Positions 46,650-57,853 of a stretch of 64,000 nucleotides of DNA are shown one piece after another. Each line of letters begins with the position of its first letter. Position 1 is the stretch's first letter. The DNA is taken from the NCBI GenBank assembly GCA_027946555.1, contig JAPEVC010000120.1:1-64000 (forward strand), given 5' to 3'. This DNA is from Gnomoniopsis sp. IMI 355080. Lineage: Eukaryota > Ascomycota > Sordariomycetes > Diaporthales > Gnomoniaceae. The translations under genes and the position numbers were made by a program. The notes below the pieces were generated by a model. It was not told the DNA's origin. It saw only the letters and a list, made by a program, of their open reading frames with translations, and made no database searches.

Positions 46650-48900
46650 TTAGGTTGCCTCATTACAGCGGATATACGGGATACCACTTCTCGTCCTGGT
46701 AGCCACACAAAATGAATAACTCACCAGAGCCATAGAAGACAGAAATCGAGTGGATATACGCAGGTCTCGGCTACAGCCAAGTTCATGCCTAAGGTTGCAG
46801 CTCCGGAACGGCTGATCATGTCTCAATAACGCAAGCATTTGGAAGCGGACTAAAAAGTACTGTGCTCATGCCGCAGCTCAAGACATTGCATAGCTTGCAA
46901 ACTCTCAACCAAATTCTCGTCAAATTCTCAAAGTAGGTAACAGATTCTACTACCAAGACACTACCAGCCAGTCCCCATGTGGCGAAGACCAAAATATTCT
47001 GGCCCGAGCTATGCATACTAGAGCACTGCATGTAGTTAGCCTTCAGCGAATCATGGCGGAAATACCTAGCCATGGCCGGGGTCTTCCAGTTTTGGCAGGA
47101 AAGGTCAACGTTGATAGATCATCATAAAGTGCCAAATCTCCGAAGTGCAGGAGTCATGCAGCCTGGATGTACACACGTTCACAGCTGTGCACTGCGTTCC
47201 CGTTTTCACGGCGGCGGCTTCCATCTTCCCGAGACATCCATGGATGGTGTGTAGCTGGAAATAGCTTTCCTGTGTTGCTAGTCATCCTAGGTTGAAGATC
47301 CTCGGCCGGGGCCACTCACACTACATGTGCAATTAGACCACTTGAAGGCCGACATGGCGAGTACGTTCATATTAGATAGCTGTTTGAGCATGTAGTCGGG
47401 GAGGTGGTCAGCTCGTATAGATGTGCGTTTAGTTTCGGTGACATACTGACTTTCCCGATCTGCACACAGCATTTCCTCAGTCGTCTTGAAAGTGACGACG
47501 CAACGTGTCGAGCTTCTGAAGGAGGTGGCAAGAAATGAAGGAACATATGCCCAAGTTGCTACAGATGGAATCAGCAGACTCTCCTGACCTAGGCATTTAG
47601 GAGCTGATCCTTGCGGTTGATCACGGAGATTCAGCATGTGTCACCCGAGATATCGCCTCCATGTGGCATCCCTCCAACCATCCATTGACATCGACGTACA
47701 CACTAGGTGCAGCTATTTCAGGAGACGAGGCAATATTGTGTCTGGACGACAAGGAACGGGTAAATCCGTGATATTCACTCATCAAGCCTACTTCCCAACC
47801 CCGTGGAGTCGGATTGTTAGATATCCGAGCCACATTCCGAAATTTCCACCCAATGTGGCAGAAAACCTGACCCTCTGCTTCAGTCCTGACGCCATAGCTG
47901 CAAGGCCAGTGCTGAAAAACCCTTGACAGCTGGCACGGCACGCTGCAGATTGTAATTCCCGAGCCTGGACCTATGGAATATCATATCCACAAACTTATGG
48001 CCCACGCCTCCCTATAGCCGCGGTCATCTCGCGGATAGTTACCGTGGTCGAGTGCAGTTTGATACCACAGTATGCTGTTGAAGTTTGAAGGGCCAAATCA
48101 AACCCGGTTCTGCATAGCCATTGGATACCTTCACCGGAGTACTTGCGCCGCCTCGATGGTCTATCGAGCCGTGGCCATCTGGGTTTGAGGGCAATGCTTT
48201 GGCTCAAGGTTGATGACGGATGTTTCCGTTGCTGGTGCACTTGAGTCTGACAGCCTCCATATCGACAGCGCCTTGCTTGAGACCAGGGTTGGAATCACTG
48301 TCCCGTACCGCAGTCTTGGTAACTAAGGTACATGATCGAAGCGACAGGCTATCTGGCCACGGCACGATGTAACCTCCTCTTCGGACAGTTCTAACGGCGG
48401 GAACGATTGGGAAGCGTTCAATCTGGCTAAATACAGCCATAGTCCTCTTATTAGCAATCATCACGTTTGCGGTGTGTGGCTAGCGTCAACATTGGCACCA
48501 CTAGCAACAAGATACCTATTCTGGAATGGATTATACCATAGTAGTATGTTTGGCGCCGCTGCCCTTGTCCTAGCAGCAACTCATGGCAGCCAAGGGGAGC
48601 CAGCCCCAAGATACCTAGTGCAGTCAGCCACCTGGAGCGTGGCATACTAGACGCAAGTAACCCGCCGATTCGCCAACCCGTATCTGCAAGACTAAGAGCC
48701 TCGAGGCTCCCACGATTGATCGATGCAGATTTCGCCGGGCTCTCATTCGATGCGACAGCTACGGAACAGAATCCGAGCGCAAACCCTCCCAGCGCCTTGT
48801 TTTCGAAACGGTAGTTCGACAAGGGGAGCGGTGAGGCTGGCAAGGCTGCGGCAAACTCCAATTGACGGCTTCGCTGACTCGACTCAGTGATTAGGCTCAC
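46650..48900 (-). pseudogene. Possible decayed membrane-protein gene (weak DUF3176-like resemblance)
   Basis: Several minus-strand frames of 60-150 codons follow each other without a good spliced model. The 5'-most (48900-48451) has SINRGSLEALSL then a hydrophobic WLTALGILGLAPLG. The next (48464-48204) has GAVDMEAVRLKCTSNGN. The order recalls fungal DUF3176 proteins, in which a SRG motif, a hydrophobic helix and a PxxCxSGNC motif follow one another. Further fragments at 47637-47287 and 47073-46816 contain Trp-rich or hydrophobic strings. No continuous frame or convincing set of splice sites links them, so I treat the region as a remnant of unknown identity. Confidence 0.25.
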
Positions 48901-51900
48901 ATTGAGGCTTCAAAGTTCCAAGTTTTGCTGTCTTTGCTACTTTGCTCTCGCACTCGTGAATCAACCCGAGCCTGGCTGCCTGGTCGACATCAAATTGCAT
49001 AGTAGCAGGGACGTTCATGGTGTTTGTAAATTATCGCCAACCCAGAAGACGTTGCGATTAGAAACACGTTTCGGTAAAGACCCGAGAGGTTCGCATGAAA
49101 AGCTCCGGATTGTGGGTCTGCCGCAAGGCTGAAGCCATCGTTTACTACGGATTAGTTGCCCAATATACTGGTTGTTCTCAGAGGGGGTGTTGTATTAGGT
49201 TATGTTAAGAACATGGTTCTTGCTATCACAGTTTGGTTGAGGGGCAGAGGGGCAGCATATCGCGGAGATGAGACCTAGACTAGGTGCAAGCGCCCAGGCG
49301 TGTTAGGAACGGGATTGAGCACTTGCAGGGAGACGAGGGAAGTGGAAGTTGATCGCAAACCCACTACTATGTTCGCATTCACGGTTGATGCCAATCATAC
49401 CATTCAAACAAGAAACTCAACCAGCATGGTGTACTATTACTGGGCCTGGTAGGCTGGCCACCTGGGCAGGGTTGAAGACACACACCAAGGACGGGCTGGG
49501 AGGATGCAGGTGCAATGGTAAAAGCTGACGATTGCGACCACGAGCTGCAATACAATCCGACACATATAGGCCATGTTATCAAGTAATTTGACCGCCAGCG
49601 TGGCGGTTAATTGCTTGAATAGAATTGAGGACGTATGCATACTGGCAGACTGCCAACCAAATCCTTTGGACGCCCAATACTAATGAGATATACGGAGTGC
49701 ACGTGCATGCATGGTGAGAGAATTTTTGTGACCCTCTGCCGTGGATACATTGCGCGTTTGTCTCTTCCGGGCAGCATGCCATTCCACCTGCCAGCCCGCC
49801 CTCCCTAGGGTCGACCGTTGGGTCGGGAAAAGTGACGGCAGGGGGGCAAGGATTCGTTTGGCACGAGTGTCTGGGATGTTTGCGGAGACAAAACGGGAGA
49901 GCAACTTCAGCGGCTGGGTCGGCGAGGCAGCTGTGGTCGGATCGAAATGAGGCCTTCGGTTTCGTAGGGCCTCCCGCCAGTGTCAAGAAGCCAAGAGGGG
50001 CAGCCAAGGTCAGGGCGAGTAGCGGCCGGCCGTGGCCGAGGTCACCGTCCCGTTTCTGCTGGATTCTACCGACAAAGTATGTAAACGTCCACGGATAGTT
50101 CGTCCCGTCCCATTCAATGCCTTAGCCAGGAACCACCACGCGGTGAATCGGTGAAGCGAAAGGCTTAGGCGTCTGTTGCGTACTTGGGACGACGTGGTTC
50201 ACAGTGGCTGGGACGTCGTTTTGGGCGCAATACATCATCTCGAGAGGCCAATGCCGTCATGGCACCATCGTAGTGGACTCCCGGGAGACGTGTCGCTGGC
50301 TCCACACTTTGGGTACTGGAGGGGCGCCGGTACAGCACATGGTAGACTGGGCAGACTGGGCCGATTGCCGACTAAAGACTGGCCAGTGACTGTGAGAGCT
50401 CGCCTGCTGTTGTGAGCAAAACACCAGCTCCTTCAAGACGAGACGTCCATTATCGACTGGAGAGCCTGTATGTCCGATCCAGGGCCACGCGTGTTTCGAA
50501 AGTCAAGCGGCGACAAAGAAACAACAATTTTGACGGGCATGGGCCCTCTGACTCGCCGGCTTGTGGTTGGAAGGTCCAATGTCAGGGGCATTGGCACGGC
50601 CAGCAGGAGAAGGCCGGGGCCCCGGGAGATTGAGGCGCGCCCTGCGAACCAGGGCTCGCGATGCAGCGCCAGCAACATGCGATTCTTGTCAATTTCCTAT
50701 TCCAAGTTTTCTGCAACGTACCTTCTCGGCCACGCCAACCTGAATTTGATGTCCCACCGGGCGGCCGGCCGGCTATTGCCTTGCAAAGCCTTGTTGAAGC
50801 TCGTTGGAGCTTGCCGGGACTATCGAAATTCTGGTGAGCCCACCTGCACCGGAGCAAGGATCTCTTGGTGCTGCCGCTGCTGTGCCGGTTCTTTTGCTGT
50901 GGGTAAGAAAGACTTCCTAGCCTAATGCGCCGGGAAAAGGATTGGGAAAAAGGGGGGTCTGCTGGCAAACAGCGGTATAACGGTTGAAGACCACCACAGG
51001 ATGCAGTGACAAACGCGCCGCGGGCGAAGGTAATAATGGGCCAGAAATCAAACAACCTCGATGAACAGACGGCGCACACCGAACAGACCCGAATGACATA
51101 TTAATGCGACCTGAGGTGGTGTTCAGACAGGCCAGCGTGGGATGGTCCCACGTAGATGTACGGAATACGAAGCCAACCTTGGTTGTGCCACGCTTGAGAG
51201 CTGCATATATCACAAAGGGTCGACCTTGTCTGTCTTGCAACGCTACGGTGCACGCCTCCCAACAAGTCGCCGACACTTACTTGCGCCTACAGGCTGGGCC
51301 TGCTGGGCCGCGAATGCATGGCAGATAAGAGAAGAATTGGTGCAGACCACAACCGGACGCCCAATCTGCAGTTTGTCTGTAAGGAGCACCCTATCGGCCA
51401 GGTATGCAGAGGGAACAGCCCGAAACGATCAACAGGCATGTGATGATGGTGTATGGTCACCGCTCCGAAGACGGTACGAGTACGTGTAGCTATCTAACAA
51501 GTAGTTGTTCTTGGTGTCAGACGGGAGATGAGCCAAGTGAACCAAGTAATCTGACCAGGTATTCGACAAGAAGGCCAACTGTGCAGCTGCGGCACAGATT
51601 GATAGAGTTGATTAGTGAATTATTACTACGGGTCAGATCGTGCCAGTCGACCGGATATCCGGACGTCGATCGAACAGGGATGAAGCTCCGAGATGCTTAC
51701 ATAGTACGGAATACATAGCAGGCCGTCTGGCAGGCTGGCTGGCCTTCGACGCTTAGCTAGAAGGAGACAGGAACAAGACCAAGGGAAATATTTTTCTCAA
51801 TCTAAAAAAAAAGAAAAAGATGGAAAGGAGACCCCGGGGAAGAGGAGACCCAGCCCGTCTCTGTCCACAAGGACTTCCCGCGATTTCAGGCTATGTTTCG

Positions 51901-51904
51901 TTTC

Positions 51905-51952
51905 GATGGCGATGGCGATGGCGATGGCGATGGCGATGGCGATGGCGATGGC
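51905..51952. repeat. Perfect (GATGGC)8 hexanucleotide repeat
   Basis: Eight uninterrupted GATGGC units in the gene-poor interval. A hexamer keeps frame (Asp-Gly or Met-Ala, or Trp-Arg, depending on frame), but no coding context is seen around it. Confidence 0.95.
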
Positions 51953-52829
51953 GATTCGAAGTTGTCCATTAATTTCCTTTCAAAAAGAGCATTATTCATT
52001 GAAGTGTAGGATTATGATAATGTACCCGATGTCTTGATGCAGCCCTACGCATTTCTTCCATGGCACGCATGATCTCGTGATGATGGCTCTGACTGACGGA
52101 CATCTGATATTTGCGGACTCTCGGTGAGAACGTCCTTCATTATTATGTACTCCACTCGGCAGCCGTACCGTCTGGTTCTTTTTGTGTTACTAGTAGCGAT
52201 TCAGCGCAAGCGAGAATGAGAGAAGGAAAATGTCAAGTCGATCGGCATTTTATATGGGCCTGTTCCCGGTTGTCGACCTTCCAAGGCCAAGGCTAGCCAG
52301 AGACCCAGTTTGACGCGGTCGGTCCGCGAGATGTTGGGTTCCACCGCAGATACCAGGGTAAGATCATGCTCGTAAACCACACCTTGGTCGGCACCGACGT
52401 ATCGCCGTTGCTATATACCATGGCGTTATGGGCGACGTGAACGTAGAATTTATCCGTAGGGGGTGGCAAGCGTCTGTTGCTGGACAGCGGTGAGGAGGCA
52501 ATGAATACGAGCACGTTAGACGGTAGGGTCTTTGTCCAAACCGAAGTGTCAAACAATTGAGGGCAAGATATTAAAGGTGAGACCTGTGAACATGCTTGGA
52601 GGTGCAACAGATTGTGTCATTGCCAATTTGGAGGGGCCGGTCAGTGTCAAGAAGAGACTCGGTACTGTCGGAATTGGATTTGCAAGGGCCTGGTGTGGAA
52701 CTATTTACGAAGTCAATTGTTAATGAATCTGACATGTACATGCTTGAGCAACAGACAAACAGCCCTTATCATTGCTCTTTTCCTGCGTAGACTAAAGGTG
52801 TAATGTGATGCATGTAAAATTACTTGAAA

Positions 52830-52838
52830 GGGGGGGGG
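52830..52838. repeat. G9 homopolymer
   Basis: Run of nine G in non-coding DNA; its length may be a sequencing uncertainty. A second run (G10) is at 59861-59870. Confidence 0.8.
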
Positions 52839-55097
52839 CCTTTGCTGTGAGGCCACGAGAATAAATTAATATATTTGAGACCTATTGCTGGTGTATGTGA
52901 TTCTATCCCTCACATTCAGAGCAACAATGAGTTATCGTCCGGTTTTGGGACTCCCTCGCTAGTCAACCTGTATAGGTGAGTATAGGTATACTGAATGCCT
53001 TTTCCAGTTCTTCACACTGCAACCAGACAGAGTGAAGAGTCCCGACTTTTCAAGATCCCAATTTGGTAGAATGGCAGGCTCCCAAATCCACGGATGTGGT
53101 CACCAACTTCCATGGTTCCATGATCCTGGGTTCCGCGAAGAGTGGGTCTTCAAGCCGCGGGGCCACGCAATTACTGTGTACACAGAACTGATAGACAGTA
53201 CTTGCGCACTAAGCTAAAGTGATGATGGGGATATGTTTACTTTTCCGATACTTCTAGAACAGACTCTGCCATACGCGTGTCACCTCATCAACACTTTCAA
53301 CGCCTCCCTTCCTACACGCAGCTGTGTCTGTAACAGAGGATTTGACCGAAGGTAGGCAGCATACGCCCTCATAGTTCTTACATAAATCACGCCCGAAAGC
53401 CACCTGAAATCAGTCTTGCACTGCACCACTACTGTACCACTACATAGTACCTAGGTGCTATGCTACTCTAAAGTACCCAAGTATACGGTAAACTACCAAT
53501 GGCAAGTGCTGCAACAACTGCCCATTGGCATCTTCCCTCCCTCCTATCAGCATACACCTAGGTACCTCAGGTAGCCACTCAAAGTACACATCCACACATA
53601 CATGCACACAAAGATACAAGCACGGTCACCAACACAAGCTGTTCATACCTCACCTGCCAATGCTGCCAAGAACCCACCATCAATTAGCGGATTAGCAGTT
53701 GGGCTGCGGTCTCCAACAGTGAGTGAAGGTTAGGCGCAGGCTGTCACTTTCGCCCCTGTGTCCAACCCCAACCTCCCGAGAATCAAGCCAGCCCAGAATA
53801 GGCACAGCCAACATTCCACTCCCAGGCTAGCAGCGCGAGGCACGCCGGGGGCCCCTTAACTTCAGCAACACCCGTACTTTGGCACTGCATCTGTTGCTAG
53901 GGCCCTGGGGCCTGTCATCATGAAGCCCCCCTGCTGCCCTCCAACGCTTCAAGCAGGGTAGGACCTGACAGTCTTAGAGACAGAGACGGGCCAAGCAAGG
54001 GTTTGAACAGGAAGACCGCATCTGCACCCAGCCCCCCTTCCCCCCCTTCACTGCCGCTAGGGGCTGCACCGACACACCATGGTCTGCCACCATCAGCTCA
54101 GGAAGGTCTGGCTTGTGGTCTGTGTCTAGATACGGGCTGTGTGGGTTGTGTGGGCTGTGCGTGCTTTCGCAATCTCAATTCCACCCTTCCACCCTGATCC
54201 TCCATCCAAAGTCCGTCCAGATCCTGCTAGAGCCTGGGTGCACGGCCACGAACCACACTTCTCACCTTACCTCGTTGCCTGCTTCCTTCCTATCTTTTCT
54301 GCTCCTGAGGTGCTTTCCCGTCCGCATTTGCTTCCTTTCCAACTCGTCCATCACCACCCCTCCTCCGGACCTCCTCTTACTTGTCCGATCGACCTCCAGG
54401 ACATTCTCAGCCACTGTCCTGTCGAATTGCTAACATTAATTCCTCTTCCAGCCGCTACCAGCCCGCTTGTCGCTCGTTAATAACCCCCCAAAGTCGCCCT
54501 GCCCGACTCTTCGTCCACTTTTGCAGCAACACACGCCCTCGCGTGCCCCAAGGTGCCACCCGACGTTCTATCTACGCCACCACTCCCTCCTCCTTCCTAT
54601 CATCACACCCAATACGCCTGCAATACCTACAGCGCGTGCTGAATGGGTCCTGTGTCTTGTGAGATAGCCTCGAAATCCTCGCCTGCGCCGCGGCCTTAAT
54701 TCTCGCTCCCGACGAGCGCCCGCCCTTGGGATTTGAACGTTGGCTACAAGGCCAGAAGAAAAGCCAACAAGGAGGTGATTTGGGTACACAGTTGAGACGC
54801 ATTTCAACCGAGTCGCCGGTAACAGTTTCCGGGTCACGCAGAGAGATCAGAACTATATCTTGACAGAGGTATACGACGGTACAAGCAACTTGTACAGCCA
54901 CAGCAAGGGAGCTGCAGGTCCTCGCTTTTGAGCCCTGGCACCCGCCCAAGTTATTGGCAGTGGCTAGTCTCCCAACGGCCTTGCTGATCGCGAACGCTGC
55001 TGCATACTCGTCTGCACTCTCGTAGGGTCGCTCGCCCTCCTGCACAACCGCTGTCTCGAGCTCGGCCTCCCGTGTGGCCACTAACCAGGGTCCTATC

Positions 55098-57853
55098 ATG
55101 GCTCCCAAATCACCTCGTCTGAAGATCCTATCAGGTACGTGGTTCCCGAATACGTCGTACTTTGTGCGATGATCTTTCTCTGTCCGTGTTGCATTGCCTC
55201 ACTGGTCTGCACCCTCTCTGCCTCCCGCAAGTGCGACACTACATTCTTCGGAATGTTAGAAGAACCCTTTTCTTCCCTTGGATTAATTACCCTTTCTCCC
55301 GCCTCGTCCTACCCTCTCCATCCTCCCTGACCTCCGTCTTCACGACTCCGTCGTCTTGCTGTCTCTTTCCCTTCAGGGATGCGGCGCACACGCATCCGTC
55401 ACCGATCGTCTCGACATGGCTGACATGGAGCTAATGAACATCTTTATAGTGGGTGGGAATGCCGTCTCTGCTTTCCTGTCGTGGAGGTTACAGGCGACTA
55501 ATGCCTGTGATGTCACCCTGGTTTGGAAATCCGGCTTCGAGCACGTTGCACAATATGGTATCTCTTTCAAGTAAGTCAGATCATCAGTCGTCGTATAGTC
55601 CGGGGCCATGGTGGCAGGTATCATGGGTGCTGATTGTCTCGCTCAGGTCCGCAGTATTTGGCAATGAACGATTCAAACCCCGTCGCGTTGTCAGGTCGCC
55701 GGAGGAGGCCATGAATGCCAGAGAGGGTGCTTTCGATTACGTCGTTTTATGTGTAAAAGCACTCCCCGACGTCTACGACTTAGCTTCTGTCATCGACTCT
55801 GTCGTGGTCCCAAATCATACATGTATCCTGATCAACACAACAAACACCATTGGCATCGAGGCGGCGATTGAGGAGAGATATCCGACCAATGTCGTCCTGT
55901 CTCTCGTAGCAGGCGCTGATCTAACACAGCTTGGCCAGAGCGAGTTCGAACAGAAAGGCTCCACCGAGATATGGATTGGCCCTGCCAAGAGAAACGCTGA
56001 TATACCGGCAACAATACAGGACGATATGGCCTCGGCTCTTGCCATGACCTTGAGTTCGGGCCAGATTGATGCCAAAGTATCACCGAATATTCGGCAGCAC
56101 CAGTACGAACGCGTCATTGGGTTAGTCCATCGTTGTCATCCCAGCCAATTCTGCCGTCTTTACTGACCAACTCGTTAGTCCTATTGCTTTCTTTCCTACC
56201 AGTGTTGTATTTGAGGCCGCTAGTTACTCTGAAATGCTCGCGATGCCCGCCGTTCGACCCCTTGTCTCTGGTATAATTGATGAGCTACTGGAGCTGGCAG
56301 CCGCCAACGGCTGCAAATTTGACGCGGATTTTAAGCAAAAAATCATAGATGAGATGACAAGACAACCAGTGACAGAGAGCATAATGTGGCAGGACTTTCA
56401 AGCACGACGGCCTATGGAGGTGGAAACATACCTGGGCTCTCCGGTAAAACTCGCGCAAGAAGCCAATATCAAGGTGCCGCGGATCGAGACCCTCTACGCG
56501 ATGCTACACCACTTGAACGTGGTCAACAGGAACAGACCAAAGATCGATACCGTGGTGGCAGCACAAGGACCGCCACCGCCTTCCGGGTCGCCAACCTCAA
56601 TGATTATGGCATCGCCGCAGCCTCGCATGTCGGCGGCGCCAGGTCCTCGAGGGAAGGCCCCCAATGGCATGTCAATGTCCAACGGCAACGGCATACCCAC
56701 GTCCCGACGGCCTCGTGGCGCATCGCAATTAGGCCCTCCAGTCGGCATGCGCCGCCCCTCGTCCAATGCTGGCCCTATCAACGGGTATGGTCGGCCGCCT
56801 ATGAATGGTGGTGCAAATGGGTACCCTCGCCAACAACTATCAAGGAGAGGCTCTGTGGACGAAGATCTGGCTGAAGAATTCGGCCATCTTGCCAACCTCC
56901 AGGAGCACATGGAGGATGGTGGGGAGATCGACTTGCGGGAGCGCGAGTACCAATTGCGGCAACGTGAACTCGCACTGCGAGATCAGGAGATGAGGATGAG
57001 AGGCCCTCAACGAGGTCCCATGGGGCCAATGGGACCAGCTGGGCCAAGGAGAGTGCCACCACCAAGAGCCCCTGGCGGTGGGATGTACGACGATGATGAT
57101 GATGACGAGGACTACTTTGACCCCAACTCCGCGCCACCCATGCCCATGATAGACCCCGATAATTTCGATATGATGAGCGTCACATCCAGAAAGAACCGAC
57201 ACCAGCAGAAGCCTTCAGCTTCGCAGTTCCGGAACAACCCGCAGATGGGCGATGTTGCGCCATCCAGGGGCGGCCGTTTCCGACCCAGCTTTGGCGGCCG
57301 GAACCGTTCAAGCCAGCTTGGTCCCCCGGGTCCTGCTTTCACTGCCAATCTCTTGGACGATCCGTTGATGAATATGACCGACAACAGATACGGCCATGTT
57401 GACCGAAGTGCCATGCAGGCTGAATCGCGAGCAAATTCCATGACATCCAACGCAGGTTGGCAGAATGGACCAGGCGGGCCGAGTCCCATGTTCCAGCGGA
57501 GGGCGAGTCAATCTCCCGGTTACGCTCCATCTATGAGAGGAGGAAGCGGCAGGCCTTCTCCGCCTAACGGATACGGTCCAGGCATGAATGGCAGACCATC
57601 CCCGCCCAACGGTGTCCGCCAGCCGATTCCCCAGTATCCTCCGGGCCATGGCAATGCAGTAGCACCGCAGCAAGTTGAGCAACACGCAGGGGTGAGCAAC
57701 CTTCATCCGCCCGCCAAGGGCAAGTTTGTCCCAAGTCTGACTGGAAGTGCGAGCGCCAGCGCGGGCAGTGGTGAATCCACAAACCTGGACACACCATCTG
57801 CACATAGCAGCCAGAGCAGCCTCGGCCCTCGCCCATCGATTGCGGCACGCTAG
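55098..57853 (+). CDS. Ketopantoate-reductase-like protein with a long disordered C-terminal tail
   Basis: Exons 55098-55134, 55450-55570, 55647-56120 and 56179-57853 give 768 residues. The start MAPKSPRLKILS joins across a 315-nt intron to VGGNAVSAFLSWRLQ. Residues 1 to about 340 resemble the PanE/ApbA fold: a Rossmann-type N-domain, VLCVKALPDVYDL, and a C-domain with WQDFQARRPMEVETYLG and VPRIETLYAML. The nucleotide loop GxGxxG is degraded to GGNAVS, and the helix that carries the catalytic Lys in true enzymes reads YERVIGPIAFFP, so catalysis is doubtful. From about residue 341 to the end the chain is Pro/Gly/Asn/Ser-rich, with a charged helix (about 461-485, REREYQLRQRELALRDQ), a collagen-like GPMGPMGPAGP run and an Asp/Glu patch. 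A scaffold or RNA/protein-binding role is possible but unproven. Confidence 0.85.

Larger units (their letters stand above)
48901..55097. other. Gene-poor interval of about 6 kb
   Basis: No recognisable protein gene, RNA gene or transposon was found. The frames are short, overlapping and unlike known families; those at 50470-50925 and 52293-52607 were looked at and not accepted. It contains the (GATGGC)8 array at 51905-51952, a G9 run at 52830-52838 and several TACCTAGGT motifs at 53448-53565. From about 53900 to 55090 it becomes C-rich on the plus strand, in keeping with the promoter and leader of the reductase-like fusion gene. Confidence 0.45.

Noticed and set aside
50470..50925. 151-codon plus-strand frame in the gene-poor interval
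   Set aside because: Arg/Ser-rich composition typical of random GC-rich sequence; overlapping frames on both strands are equally long.
52293..52607. 104-codon minus-strand frame with protein-like composition
   Set aside because: No family recognised, no plausible neighbouring exons or signal peptide; kept out as probably chance.
55139..55434. Frames upstream of the reductase-like Rossmann segment, including a possible start MADMELMN
   Set aside because: Joining the exon 55098-55134 to the acceptor at 55449 gives MAPKSPRLKILS-VGGNAV, which matches the family start; the frames between lie in the intron.
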